Assembly (NCBI RefSeq): GCF_028681615.1
Contig: NZ_JAQUHV010000003.1
Span: 124,001 to 188,000, forward strand
DNA length: 64,000 nt
Source: Sulfuricurvum sp.
GTDB lineage: Bacteria > Campylobacterota > Campylobacteria > Campylobacterales > Sulfurimonadaceae
Direction of reading: 5' to 3'
Below are positions 8,779 through 18,172 of the stretch, piece by piece. Made by a program: the position numbers and the translations under genes. Under the pieces are notes generated by a model. That model saw only the letters and a program-made list of their open reading frames with translations, searched no databases and was not told the origin of the DNA. Within the stretch, counting starts at the first letter, position 1. Each line of letters opens with the position of its first letter.

Positions 8779-8913
8779 GCGGAGCTGTTAAAGTTTATTG
8801 AACAGATAAAACTTACAGGTACGTACACAGTCTACAAATGTGGTTGTAAACAATGCCACCGTAAGCAGATATTTTATAAATATTGTTTGCACTCGTATTT
8901 CCAAAATATTTGA
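8779..8913 (+). pseudogene. Possible decayed zinc-ribbon tail downstream of the lipoprotein
   Basis: Directly after the TAG of the lipoprotein, in the same frame, 44 more codons are open. They read ELLKFIEQIKLTGTYTVYKC and later FYKYCLHSYFQNI. This recalls small zinc-ribbon proteins with a GTYTC..CG and a C..C..S.F tail, but several Cys positions are displaced and there is no start codon. I treat it as a possible fossil. The rest of the gap to 9029 shows only AT-rich sequence and one hairpin. Confidence 0.22.
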
Positions 8914-9000
8914 TGAAGATATATTAATCAATAATTGTGAATGTTTGATGAATGAAGTTTCTAATTATCATTTTGTTCATCTTTAAATCCATAGGCGGTT

Positions 9001-9020
9001 CAGTCCCTTTTGAGGGACTG
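9001..9020. other. Hairpin downstream of the haem-porin gene
   Basis: CAGTCCC and GGGACTG form a perfect 7-bp stem around a 6-base loop, ten bases beyond the stop of the minus-strand haem-porin gene. Neither side has a T tract, so it is not a standard intrinsic terminator; it may protect the 3' end of the mRNA. Confidence 0.4.
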
Positions 9021-9029
9021 AGATTATGG

Positions 9030-10355
9030 TTAAAACATAAACCAAGCGAGAAAGTAAAGATTGTTATTGTCGGATGCATTCCGGCCTGCACCGTCGTAAT
9101 TTTTGCTCGCACCGTCAAATTTGTCATACTTGGTGTATTGCAAAGCTAATTTGATATTCTGTAACGGAAGATAGTCAACTTCGGCAATTTCTCCTCTGCT
9201 GTTTGGAGAAGCATTAAAGGTTCCGTATTTAGTGGCATCAGCCGTACCGGATGTTGCAAAAGTGCCTAAAGAGACACCATATTTTTGATCATAGTAATAA
9301 CTTACTTTAGCTTTTGTTGTTGAGAGGGAATTGTTCAGATTATCAGCTCCTCCGTTTGCGGCACTGTAGTCAAGTGTCTGTTTTTCCCAAATCTTTGTAG
9401 CTGTAGCTGTTATGCTGTTGCTACCGTTTGTATATTGATATTCTGCATCCACAGCACGGTCATTATAGGTATCGAGTGAGCCGTCTGTATTAGAAACGAC
9501 AGCCGGATTAATAACCGTTCTCAAGGTATAACCGCCAAGCATGATATAGCTGTTATCATAAGAGTGCTGCAATGCTATCCGGATGTAAGGTGTAGTTCCC
9601 TGAACAAGAGAAGCATCCCCTTTCAAGTCTTGATTTTTCCAACCAAAAATCCCCATGATACCGCCGGGTTTTGCACTGCGGTATACGGCCATTTCAGCGT
9701 AAAGTAAATCATTCCACAATGCGTATGCGCCGACGCCACCAACTGCTTGACCTAAACCGCCGTCTGCCATTACACCGGCACTGGGAGTGTTGGCAATAGC
9801 AGATGAAGCATATGGGAACCCCCACGCAGGCACGCTGTTCCATAGATCGGATACGGTTGGATTATTATTGACGGTGACTCCATACACCAACTCTTTATCT
9901 GCCAAGGTTGTCGCATCGGCATATCGGATATCCATATTATCCATACCGATGTGATGAGCGATATCGGTTTTTCCTAAAAGCTCTGTTCCGTCATACGTTA
10001 ATTGAATAAATGCACCGGATTTATCGGTTATTTTTCCACCATAAAATAGGCTGACTTGGGGGATAACTATTTTGCCGTCTTTCGGCATATCGGTTCTATC
10101 CGATGATTTGGTTACATCTGCCATAACCATTGCGGATAATGGAAGAAACATTTTACCTTTTTCACTGTTGTTCATCGTATAGCCGCGTAATTTGAATTCC
10201 CGGCCTGCTTGGGTTAATTCCGGGAAAACAGTATGACAGACGGTACAATCAAAACCTGTCTGACGGGCAAAACTCGGGATAGCATACGCTTGTTCTACTC
10301 CTAAACAAAGGAACAATATTCCTCCGAGTAGATATTTTATCTGATTTTTCTTCAT
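9030..10355 (-). CDS. Outer-membrane monohaem cytochrome-porin fusion (Cyc2-like)
   Basis: A 441-residue exported protein. Residues 1-25 are a signal peptide (ends QAYA). A single haem site CTVCH follows at 37-41 within the pattern IPSFARQTGF...FPELTQAGREFKLRGY. The remaining 370 residues are a beta-barrel type sequence: alternating polar and aromatic strands, Asn/Gly/Ser-rich turns, and a final Phe (YFLAWFMF), the usual outer-membrane barrel signal. This layout, one N-terminal haem joined to a porin, is that of Cyc2, the outer-membrane cytochrome of iron oxidisers, although related fusions of unknown role exist. A good AGAGGAA site precedes the ATG. It is monocistronic and has a direct-repeat box at its promoter. 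Confidence 0.75.
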   Translation of the reverse strand: MKKNQIKYLLGGILFLCLGVEQAYAIPSFARQTGFDCTVCHTVFPELTQAGREFKLRGYTMNNSEKGKMFLPLSAMVMADVTKSSDRTDMPKDGKIVIPQVSLFYGGKITDKSGAFIQLTYDGTELLGKTDIAHHIGMDNMDIRYADATTLADKELVYGVTVNNNPTVSDLWNSVPAWGFPYASSAIANTPSAGVMADGGLGQAVGGVGAYALWNDLLYAEMAVYRSAKPGGIMGIFGWKNQDLKGDASLVQGTTPYIRIALQHSYDNSYIMLGGYTLRTVINPAVVSNTDGSLDTYNDRAVDAEYQYTNGSNSITATATKIWEKQTLDYSAANGGADNLNNSLSTTKAKVSYYYDQKYGVSLGTFATSGTADATKYGTFNASPNSRGEIAEVDYLPLQNIKLALQYTKYDKFDGASKNYDGAGRNASDNNNLYFLAWFMF

Positions 10356-10424
10356 GTATATTCCTCTATTGCGAGTGTTCGCGTATTAGATTACTATAAA
10401 AAAAAATTATAGAAAATCGGTTTC

Positions 10425-10457
10425 AGTATACGCTTAAGAGTGTGAAGTTAGTGTGAG
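10425..10457 (-). promoter_or_regulatory. Promoter with TTCAC-type direct repeat for the haem-porin gene
   Basis: Read on the minus strand: CTCAC (10457-10453), six bases, TTCAC (10446-10442), then exactly 11 bases and a TATACT -10 box (10430-10425). The repeat overlaps where a -35 would lie, the usual place for an OmpR/PhoB-type activator. The haem-porin ATG is about 70 bases downstream. A second promoter in this window (32375-32407) has the same arrangement. The Campylobacter DccR motif, as I remember it, is TTCAC-N6-TTCAC at the -35. Confidence 0.55.
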
Positions 10458-10474
10458 TTTATTAAAAGTATTAA

Positions 10475-11725
10475 TTATGAATCGGTTTTTTTACCACTTT
10501 TTTCCGCTTGTTCCCGTAATTTGTCTTTTTTACTTTTCCCTTTTCCTTTGACCGGTTCCGGTCCGCGCACTTTAGGCGGAGGTGTCCCCTGCAATTCAAA
10601 GCCTTCTATTTGTTCCCGATCGAGTTTGATGTTGCTCCGTTTTTCGATCAGTTTAAAATGATCCATATCTTCATAGGAGATGAAGGAAACGGCTATCCCT
10701 GATTTACCGGCTCTGGCAGTGCGTCCGATACGGTGGATATAATCTGCTGGAGAGCGGGGGAGGTCGAAGTTGACGACACAGGTGATATCATCGATATCCA
10801 GTCCGCGAGCTGCAATGTCGGTGGCAAAGAGAATGCGGATTTTTTTGGCTTTGAACTGATTGAGCGTGTAGGTACGATCCTCCTGGATGAGGTCGCCGTG
10901 AAACGAATCGGCCAGAAAACCGTATTTTTTGAATTTCATAGCAATATTATCGGCGGCACGTTTGTTCGCCATAAAGACAAGTACCTGCTCCCACTTTTCC
11001 GTCTTGAGCAGATGTCGGAGCAGAGGACCGCGATTTTCATGATTGACTTCGATAACTCTTTGGGTAATACTCAGTACCGTCGGTTCTTCGTAATCGAGTG
11101 TAACCTCTACCGGGTTTTGGGTGATGTTGGAGGCTATGGCAACCATTTTCGGTGGATAGGTAGCTGAAAAAAGGAGATTTTGACGCTGTGCAGGTATCTC
11201 TTTTAAGATTAGTTCCAACTCTTCGGCAAATCCGAGGTCCAGCATTTTATCTGCTTCATCGAGGACAAAAAAATCAAGATGGGAAAGATTCATCTGCTTT
11301 TTTTTCACGACATCGAGCAATCGCCCTGAGGTTGCGACAAGGATATCACACCCTTGTTGGATGGCGTAGAGCTGATCTCCGATGCTCTCTCCTCCGATGA
11401 CGCTCACTACTTTCGGTTTTTTCGGCAAAAATGCTCCGAACGTTTCAAAGGCTTCGGCAACCTGAAGGGTCAGTTCACGTGTCGGGGTGAGGATTAGTGC
11501 TTTGATTTTCGCTTTTCCCTCTCCGACGCGCGCAGACCAGAGTTCCAAAATCGGCAAGATAAAGCTCGCACTTTTCCCGCTTCCCGTCTGTGCGCGTGCC
11601 ATGATATCATGTCCCGATTTTACGAGAGGAATCACCTTTTCCTGAATAGGAGTAGGGTGTACAAAGCCGCTTTCTTTCAGTGCACGTTGTATGGGGGATG
11701 AGAGTCCGAGTGTGGAAAATGGCAT
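10475..11725 (-). CDS. DEAD-box RNA helicase (RhlE-like)
   Basis: An ATP-dependent RNA helicase of 416 residues for RNA remodelling, such as ribosome assembly or RNA decay. Motifs in order: Q motif (F..PTPIQ, 21-28), motif I AQTGSGKS (45-52, Ser in place of the usual Thr), PTRELTLQV (81-89), motif II DEAD (156-159), SAT, then the second RecA domain with LFATDIAARGLDI and HRIGRTARAG. The C-terminal 40 residues are Lys/Pro/Gly rich and probably bind RNA. A degenerate relative with only part of the second domain is encoded at 47355-48620. Confidence 0.92.
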   Translation of the reverse strand: MPFSTLGLSSPIQRALKESGFVHPTPIQEKVIPLVKSGHDIMARAQTGSGKSASFILPILELWSARVGEGKAKIKALILTPTRELTLQVAEAFETFGAFLPKKPKVVSVIGGESIGDQLYAIQQGCDILVATSGRLLDVVKKKQMNLSHLDFFVLDEADKMLDLGFAEELELILKEIPAQRQNLLFSATYPPKMVAIASNITQNPVEVTLDYEEPTVLSITQRVIEVNHENRGPLLRHLLKTEKWEQVLVFMANKRAADNIAMKFKKYGFLADSFHGDLIQEDRTYTLNQFKAKKIRILFATDIAARGLDIDDITCVVNFDLPRSPADYIHRIGRTARAGKSGIAVSFISYEDMDHFKLIEKRSNIKLDREQIEGFELQGTPPPKVRGPEPVKGKGKSKKDKLREQAEKSGKKTDS

Positions 11726-11830
11726 TTGTAGCTTCCTCGCGTTTATTGAACGTATTTTAGGGGATTTGGACTTTAGAGGAGGTTTGAGCTAACTTTTTCT
11801 TTTCTAAGCCTTTCCTGATGGCCTCTTTGT

Positions 11831-11836
11831 TATAAT
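11831..11836 (+). promoter_or_regulatory. Candidate -10 box for thrC
   Basis: TATAAT lies 26 bases before the thrC ATG in the divergent gap with the helicase gene. The -35 region is a pyrimidine-rich stretch without a good match, so only the -10 is suggested. Confidence 0.35.
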
Positions 11837-11862
11837 CACGAAAATTTTATAAAGCGGATCTA

Positions 11863-13332
11863 ATGAAATTTATTGAAACACGCGGAAATGACGGAATCCA
11901 TCCACAAGAGGTCACCTTTTCAGAGGCGATTTTAAGTCCCATAGCATCGTTTGGCGGGTTGTATGTTCCGAGCGAATTGCCTAATTTGGGCGAAGCGTTC
12001 CTTTCTAAACATTTGAATTCAAGCTATAAAGCACTTGCGAAAGATTTATTGACAACACTTGCAATTGATATTGATGGATCGGTTATTGATGAAGCGTTAT
12101 CACTGTATGACAAGTTTGATGATCCCTCCAATCCGGTACCGGTTGTAAAAGTTCGTGATGATTTGTATGTCAGCGAACTCTATCACGGGCCGACCAGAGC
12201 GTTTAAAGATATGGCCCTTCAACCTTTCGGTGTCGTCCTTTCATCGATCGCTCAAAAACGTGGTGAAGAATATCTGATTTTGGCAGCAACCAGCGGTGAT
12301 ACCGGTCCTGCGGCACTGGAGACGTTTAAAAATCGTCCGAATGTCCGTGTTGCTTGTCTCTATCCTGACGGTGGGACGTCCGATGTACAGCGCCTGCAAA
12401 TGGTGACGGAAGATGCGAGCAATCTGAAAGTCATCGGGATTAAAGGGGATTTTGACGATGCACAAAGTGCACTGAAGCGTTTGCTCGGTTCGCAAACCTT
12501 TAAAACTGCGTTAAAAGCTAAAAATATCTCCCTTTCTGCGGCCAATTCAGTCAATTTCGGACGGATTATTTTCCAAATTATTTATCATATCCACAGCTAT
12601 TTGGAATTGGTACGTCAGAATGTAATTGCTATGGGTGACAAAGTCTATCTTAACGTCCCGAGCGGAAATTTCGGGAATGCTCTTGGGGGATATTACGCCT
12701 TTAAGATGGGACTTCCGGTTGAGAAGATCATTATTGCTTCGAATGAGAACAATGTCCTTACACGGTTGATCAATACGGGTCGATATGATCTGCGCGGAGA
12801 GCATGTTATCGCGACGACTTCTCCTGCAATGGATATTTTGATCTCCAGCAATGTCGAGCGCATCCTCTTTGATCTGTTCGGTCACGAGCGAACAAAAGAG
12901 TTAATGTCCGCGTTAGAAGCAGAACGTTTTTATGCTCTTAGTGATGATGAAACGATGAAACTCCAAACTGTCTTTGCCGCTGATTATTGTAACGGTGCGG
13001 AAGGAAAAGGGTACATAAAAGAGGCGTTTGATCACGGCTATTTGATGGATCCGCATACGGCAACCTGTTTCAAAGCATACGATTGCTGTGCAACCAAACC
13101 GATCAAAACAATTATTTATTCGACAGCTGAGTGGACTAAGTTCTCTCCGACGATTGCCAATGCATTGACCGGAGAGAAGGATACGAACGATATAGATGCT
13201 CTTCACTCGATTGCCGCTACGGCAAAAGTGACGATTCCGGATATGATCAAAGGTTTGTTTAAAAAACCGATTGCACAGCCGATCGTCATCGAAAAAGAGG
13301 ATATTGAAAAAGAGATTTTAACATTCCTCTAA
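11863..13332 (+). CDS. thrC: Threonine synthase
   Basis: ThrC converts O-phosphohomoserine to threonine with PLP. The 489-residue length and N-terminal MKFIETRGNDGIHPQEVTFSEAI fit the longer class II type. The PLP lysine lies in HGPTRAFKDMALQPFG (about 107-122), followed by ILAATSGDTGPAALE and VPSGNFGNALGGYYA. Monocistronic; it converges with ppk2 and a hairpin sits between them. A threonine synthase also lies near lpxK in Campylobacter jejuni, from memory. Confidence 0.96.
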   Translation: MKFIETRGNDGIHPQEVTFSEAILSPIASFGGLYVPSELPNLGEAFLSKHLNSSYKALAKDLLTTLAIDIDGSVIDEALSLYDKFDDPSNPVPVVKVRDDLYVSELYHGPTRAFKDMALQPFGVVLSSIAQKRGEEYLILAATSGDTGPAALETFKNRPNVRVACLYPDGGTSDVQRLQMVTEDASNLKVIGIKGDFDDAQSALKRLLGSQTFKTALKAKNISLSAANSVNFGRIIFQIIYHIHSYLELVRQNVIAMGDKVYLNVPSGNFGNALGGYYAFKMGLPVEKIIIASNENNVLTRLINTGRYDLRGEHVIATTSPAMDILISSNVERILFDLFGHERTKELMSALEAERFYALSDDETMKLQTVFAADYCNGAEGKGYIKEAFDHGYLMDPHTATCFKAYDCCATKPIKTIIYSTAEWTKFSPTIANALTGEKDTNDIDALHSIAATAKVTIPDMIKGLFKKPIAQPIVIEKEDIEKEILTFL

Positions 13333-13347
13333 CCCCATGTCGGGGTT
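13331..13347. terminator. Hairpin between convergent thrC and ppk2
   Basis: AACCCC and GGGGTT form a 6-bp stem around five bases, touching the stop codons of both convergent genes. There is no T tract, so termination here would not be classical. It may be a shared 3' end structure. Confidence 0.35.
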
Positions 13348-14266
13348 AGCCCTTCTTGATTCCCATTTCCAAAAGCTTGATCTCTTCTTCTCCCCAAATC
13401 AGAATCTTCTTCGATGTTTTTAAATCCAACGAACTTTTAGTAGGGTATTTGACACTGGATAAAATGTATTTGATACAGTTCAGGCGGGCCTTTTTCTTGT
13501 TGTCGGAGCGGATAATGATCCATGGTGCATTTCCGGTGTGGGAAGCGCGGAGCATGGAGTGCTTGGCTTCAGTGTATTTATCCCACATCTCCTGAGATTT
13601 TGCATCAACAGGAGAGAGTTTGAATTGTTTCAGAGGATCGGTTTTTCGTTCTTTAAATCGTCGGGCCTGCTCTGATTTGGAGACGGAAAAGTAAAATTTA
13701 AAGAGGATGATCCCGGAGTTGACGAGCATGTGTTCAAATTCGGCGACATGGTTCAAAAACTCTTGATGTTCATCTTCGGTACAAAATCCCATAACCGGCT
13801 CGACACCGCCCCGGTTGTACCAACTGCGGTCGAAAAAGACCATTTCACCTCCGCTTGGAAGGTGTTCGATATAGCGTTGGAAATACCATTGGGTTTTTTC
13901 GACATCGGAAGGTTTTTCGAGAGCTACGATACGTGCACCGCGCGGGTTCAAATGTTCGGTAATCCGTTTGATCGTTCCCCCTTTGCCGGCAGCATCACGC
14001 CCTTCGAAGATCATCAAAATTTTCAATCCCTTGTCTTTAACATGGTTTTGGAGTTTCAGAAGTTCAATTTGGAGTTTTTTGAGCTCTTCTTCGTATTCCA
14101 ATACCGATTTTTTGACCCAAACAGGAAAACGTTCTTCTTGTGCACCTCTTTTGCGTTTTTCATCTATAGGGGGTGCGGAATCTTTTCGGCGGTCTTCGTG
14201 TACTACTTCTTCGATTTTTTCTGCTTCGGCGATTTCTGATGTAGCCATAGAGTGTTTACTGCCCAT
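13346..14266 (-). CDS. ppk2: Polyphosphate kinase 2 (PPK2 family)
   Basis: PPK2 enzymes use polyphosphate to phosphorylate nucleoside di- or monophosphates. The 306-residue protein has a charged N-terminal extension (about 1-45), then the P-loop kinase-like core: MIFEGRDAAGKGGTIKRI (Walker A, about 85-102), VFFDRSWYNRGGVEPVMGFC (lid and Walker B region) and FSVSKSEQARRFKERKTDPLKQFKLSP. It is a single-domain form. AAGGAGTAAAT precedes the ATG. Substrate class (GDP/ADP or AMP) is not decided. Confidence 0.93.
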   Translation of the reverse strand: MGSKHSMATSEIAEAEKIEEVVHEDRRKDSAPPIDEKRKRGAQEERFPVWVKKSVLEYEEELKKLQIELLKLQNHVKDKGLKILMIFEGRDAAGKGGTIKRITEHLNPRGARIVALEKPSDVEKTQWYFQRYIEHLPSGGEMVFFDRSWYNRGGVEPVMGFCTEDEHQEFLNHVAEFEHMLVNSGIILFKFYFSVSKSEQARRFKERKTDPLKQFKLSPVDAKSQEMWDKYTEAKHSMLRASHTGNAPWIIIRSDNKKKARLNCIKYILSSVKYPTKSSLDLKTSKKILIWGEEEIKLLEMGIKKG

Positions 14267-14288
14267 ATTTACTCCTTATAATGCTCCA

Positions 14289-16205
14289 TTATAGCGTTGA
14301 AGCGATTAATTCGTCAAGTTTGGAGCCGTCTTTCGTAGCGGTGAAACAGGCGTTCTCACCGCAAACCGTCAGTTCATTTAGCGTCTCATCATTTTTGAGA
14401 AGAACGAAAGGATAGAGAAAGGTTCCACAGAGTTGCAAGAGGTCCTTGGATGATCCTTTTATAAGCCGCTGTTCTTTGAGATAACGGATCGTCTGCTCGG
14501 TAAGAGTCGGATAATAGATCGGGGTCTTCATGAGTTTGATCGAAACAAATTCGAGGCTTTTGTAAGCAAAATGGCGATATTTCGGATCGACCAGAATCCC
14601 GAGACTGAGCAAGACATCGATCATAACCGCCATGGCACTCGGGTAGGTACCGTCATCCAATTCGGCGATTGTGGTAAATGCACCGCGGCTGAAATACCAT
14701 TTTCCTTCTTCATAATAGAGTTCCAATGCTTTATTGGCGAAGCGTTGTGCCTGAATGAGATAGGTTTCTTCCAAGGTCGATTGATACGCTTCGATCAATG
14801 CAGTGCAAAGATAGGCATAGTCCTCTAAAAAAGCGTCTATTTTCGGTGTTTTGTGGATGAGGGCAGAGTGCTTTAACTGTTCCTCGATTACCATCGTTTC
14901 GGTGAGTCTGCTCAAACACGCAATTGCCTGTGTCCGATAGGATGGGGTATGACGTCCCAAAATCAACAATGCTTTGATCATCATGGCATTCCACGCGGTA
15001 ATCACTTTTCGGTCTATAAACGGATAGGTACGTGATTGACGCAGATGACGCAACTCTAAACACAGAGCTTCAAACCATTCGGGGCGTTCATGGGATGTGA
15101 ATCGTATGATGCAATGCCCCTCAAAATTTCCTTCCGCAGATGCACCGATCATTCTAGCGGCTTTGTGCGGATCGGCAATAGCGCATTTTTCGAGTGCTGC
15201 AATGATTTCTGTGTAAGAATAGACGAAATATTTGCCCTCTTCACCGTCGCTGTCAGCATCACTCGCACTGTAAAACAGATTATCCTCCATCATGAAACGG
15301 AGCATAAAATCGGCACTTTCACGAGCGATGCGCAGATAGCTGTCATTGCTATAAAGAATCCCTGCTTCTGCATACAAACCGCACAGCAGGGCGTTGTCAT
15401 AGGTCATTTTTTCAAAGTGCGGCACCAACCATACATCGTCGGTACTGTAGCGGCAAAACCCACCGTCGATATGGTCATACATTCCCCCTAAAACCATTGA
15501 ATCAAGAGTATGCGTCAGTGTTGTTTTTATCTCATCATTAGAAGCAATCCGGTCAATATCCATCAAGGTACGCAAGGTTGAAACATGAGGAAATTTCGGT
15601 GATTTTGAAAAGCCGCCGTTATCAGTGTCATAGTTATGCTGTGCCTGAAGCGTAAATTGGAGGATAATCTTTTCATTTAAAGCCGTTGCCTGAACCGGCT
15701 CTTTTTTAGGCTGGAGAAAGGTTGTGATTTCATCTGCGTTTTGGAACAGTTTTTCGTCATTCGCCGCCACTTTTTCGGCAATTATGGCGGTGAGTTCACT
15801 GAACCCCATCATCCGTTCGCGATTGTATGGCGGAATATAGGTAGCGGCATAAAAAGGTTTGTTCTGCGGGGTGCAGAAAATCGACAGAGGCCATCCGCCG
15901 CTTCGGCGGTTGAGGAGGGTATGGAGTTCTTGGTAATGTTTGTCGATATCGGGACGCTCTTCGCGATCGACTTTGATACAGATGAAGTGCTGATTGACAA
16001 ACTTGGCGATTTCACTGTTTTCAAACACCTCATGTTCCATCACATGACACCAATGGCAGCTGCTGTAACCGATAGAGATAAAGATTGCTTTATGCTCAGT
16101 ACGGGCTTTTTCAAACGCTTCGTCGCACCACGGATACCAATTGAGCGGATTATCTTTGTGCTGTTGTAAATAAGGGGAATCCTCAAGGGCTAGGCGGTTA
16201 GACAT
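14289..16205 (-). CDS. YyaL-like protein: thioredoxin domain plus six-hairpin glycosidase-like fold (DUF255)
   Basis: A 638-residue protein of the DUF255/YyaL (SSP411) family. The N-terminal thioredoxin-like part contains [16 protein letters not shown] and [16 protein letters not shown] with a CHWC motif near residues 50-53, then [14 protein letters not shown]. The rest resembles an (alpha/alpha)6 barrel of N-acylglucosamine epimerases ([45 protein letters not shown]). No signal peptide, so cytoplasmic. The physiological role is not known. Next to dsbD and a periplasmic thioredoxin, but divergent from them. Confidence 0.9.
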   Translation of the reverse strand: MSNRLALEDSPYLQQHKDNPLNWYPWCDEAFEKARTEHKAIFISIGYSSCHWCHVMEHEVFENSEIAKFVNQHFICIKVDREERPDIDKHYQELHTLLNRRSGGWPLSIFCTPQNKPFYAATYIPPYNRERMMGFSELTAIIAEKVAANDEKLFQNADEITTFLQPKKEPVQATALNEKIILQFTLQAQHNYDTDNGGFSKSPKFPHVSTLRTLMDIDRIASNDEIKTTLTHTLDSMVLGGMYDHIDGGFCRYSTDDVWLVPHFEKMTYDNALLCGLYAEAGILYSNDSYLRIARESADFMLRFMMEDNLFYSASDADSDGEEGKYFVYSYTEIIAALEKCAIADPHKAARMIGASAEGNFEGHCIIRFTSHERPEWFEALCLELRHLRQSRTYPFIDRKVITAWNAMMIKALLILGRHTPSYRTQAIACLSRLTETMVIEEQLKHSALIHKTPKIDAFLEDYAYLCTALIEAYQSTLEETYLIQAQRFANKALELYYEEGKWYFSRGAFTTIAELDDGTYPSAMAVMIDVLLSLGILVDPKYRHFAYKSLEFVSIKLMKTPIYYPTLTEQTIRYLKEQRLIKGSSKDLLQLCGTFLYPFVLLKNDETLNELTVCGENACFTATKDGSKLDELIASTL

Positions 16206-16352
16206 GATTTATTCCTTTGACGTTCGTAACAATGGCTGTAGTGTAGCATCTGAGGCTATGAGTAAGCTGAAAAATATTAACAATGTTTCTCTATGAGGTA
16301 GGTAACAGTTAAATGCGGTAAAATTGAGCAGAAATTACGATAAGGTTTTTAT

Positions 16353-18170
16353 ATGCGTTGGCTATTGTTTTTACTTATTTCTTTCAATGTTTTCGGAGTC
16401 GGTTTTTTACAGCCGGATGAGGCGTTTAAACCGTCAGCTAAAATGGTTGATGGCAAAACGATCGGCGTGGAGCTGATTATGGGGGATCAGATCCATATTT
16501 ATTCCGATAAATTAAAAGTAGAAGATGCTGATAAAAATGACGGGATCGATTTTAAAGCAATCACGATGGCTAAACCGATCCAGCTCGATGGTGAGAGCGT
16601 TTATGAATCCTCACCGGCAATACGCATTGCTCTGGAAAAAACAAAAGAGTTGAGCGGTGAAAAAAAGGTGAAGGTAAAGATTTCGTATCAGGGGTGTTCT
16701 TCCGCAGGATTGTGCTATGAACCGATCGAAAAAACCTTGGACGTAACGCTGAATGCCGATACGGTTCCGATGAAAGAATCATTGGCGGCACCTGTCAAAA
16801 AAGCCTCTGTAACAGAGGCTAAAGCGGTTGAAGCGGCTCCGATACCGCAGGCTCAAGCCAAATCAGTGGCAAAAGAGTCTGAAACGGATCAGATTGCAGG
16901 AGTGATCAAAGGGGGAAGCCTTTGGTTTATTATCTTGAGTTTCTTCGGTTTCGGGCTTTTATTGGCATTGACGCCGTGCGTATTCCCGATGATTCCGATT
17001 ATTTCATCGGTGATTATGGCACAAGGTGCCGGACTTGGGACAAAACGGGCATTTTGGCTCTCAGTCGTCTATGTTCTTTCGATGGCAGTCGCTTATACGA
17101 TTGCCGGTATTTTGGCAGGACTTTTCGGAGCGAATCTGCAAGCGGCGTTTCAAACGCCATGGATCATTACACTGTTCTCTCTGATTTTCGTTGTTTTGGC
17201 GATGTCGATGTTCGATTTGTTCGAACTGCAAATTCCCAATGTAATCCAGTCTAAAATCACCAAGATCAGCGGTTCACAAAGCGGTGTCGTGGGAATCGCG
17301 ATTATGGGATTCTTGTCCGCATTGATCGTTGGACCGTGTGTTGCCGCACCGCTGGCGGGAGCATTGATCTATATCGGTCAGACGGGTGATGCACTGCTGG
17401 GTGGAATAGCTCTTTTCTCTCTCAGTATCGGTATGGGGGTTCCTTTGATCGCAATCGGCACCAGTGCCGGCAAATTTATGCCGAAACCCGGTGTATGGAT
17501 GGATAATATCAAATCGATTTTTGGGGTAATGTTGATCGGAATTTCGATCTGGATGATCAGCCGTATCCTGGATGAAAATATTTCAATGATGTTGTGGGGA
17601 GCCTTGGCTGTATTCGTTGCCGTCAATATGGGTGCGTTAGAACAGATCAGAGGGCGTTGTATCCGATGTCAGCGAGCCAATAAAAAAGCGCTTGGGATTA
17701 TTATCTTCCTTTACGGTATGTCATTGCTTTTGGGCGGTATGGCAGGTGCGACCAATCCTCTCCATCCGCTCAATCCTTTTCTCCCCAACCAAGTATCGGC
17801 CAGTGTGAATCAGCCGCAGCATAAAAGTTTTGAAAAAATAACCTCTCTCCAAGAGTTGGATGCTATTTTGGCGCAAAATAAAGGGAAAAAAGTAATGGTC
17901 GATTTTTATGCCGACTGGTGTACGGCGTGCAAAGAGTATGAATCCAAAACCTTTAGCGACGAAAGCGTTAAAACAGCAATGGATCAATACGTTCTCGTAC
18001 AGGTCAATCTGACAGCTAATGATGATAAGGCAAAAGAGATCAGCAGCAAATTCGGTATTTTCGGTCCTCCGGCGATTTTGTTTTTTGATGAAAACGGAGT
18101 GCATCAGAAAGATGCCGATATCGTCGGGTTCAAAGAGCCTCAAGAATTTATCAAACACCTAGGACAGTAA
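16353..18170 (+). CDS. dsbD: Thiol:disulfide interchange protein DsbD
   Basis: DsbD carries electrons from cytoplasmic thioredoxin across the inner membrane to periplasmic thiol proteins. All three domains and their cysteines are present in 605 residues: signal peptide, periplasmic alpha domain with CSSAGLC (about 115-121), the membrane domain with ALTPCVFPMIP and VGPCVAAPLAGAL (one Cys each), and the C-terminal thioredoxin domain with DWCTACKEYE (about 525-534). The following gene encodes a small exported thioredoxin-like protein, a likely partner. In a cytochrome-rich cell its likely use is keeping apo-cytochrome or Sox cysteines reduced. Confidence 0.95.
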   Translation: MRWLLFLLISFNVFGVGFLQPDEAFKPSAKMVDGKTIGVELIMGDQIHIYSDKLKVEDADKNDGIDFKAITMAKPIQLDGESVYESSPAIRIALEKTKELSGEKKVKVKISYQGCSSAGLCYEPIEKTLDVTLNADTVPMKESLAAPVKKASVTEAKAVEAAPIPQAQAKSVAKESETDQIAGVIKGGSLWFIILSFFGFGLLLALTPCVFPMIPIISSVIMAQGAGLGTKRAFWLSVVYVLSMAVAYTIAGILAGLFGANLQAAFQTPWIITLFSLIFVVLAMSMFDLFELQIPNVIQSKITKISGSQSGVVGIAIMGFLSALIVGPCVAAPLAGALIYIGQTGDALLGGIALFSLSIGMGVPLIAIGTSAGKFMPKPGVWMDNIKSIFGVMLIGISIWMISRILDENISMMLWGALAVFVAVNMGALEQIRGRCIRCQRANKKALGIIIFLYGMSLLLGGMAGATNPLHPLNPFLPNQVSASVNQPQHKSFEKITSLQELDAILAQNKGKKVMVDFYADWCTACKEYESKTFSDESVKTAMDQYVLVQVNLTANDDKAKEISSKFGIFGPPAILFFDENGVHQKDADIVGFKEPQEFIKHLGQ

Positions 18171-18172
18171 TT

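Noticed and set aside
9001-9020. Hairpin as an intrinsic terminator
   Set aside because: The stem is good but no run of T follows on either strand. I list it only as a 3' end structure.
8952-9149. 65-codon plus-strand frame with a hydrophobic start
   Set aside because: Half lies antisense to the end of the haem-porin gene and there is no ribosome site at the ATG.
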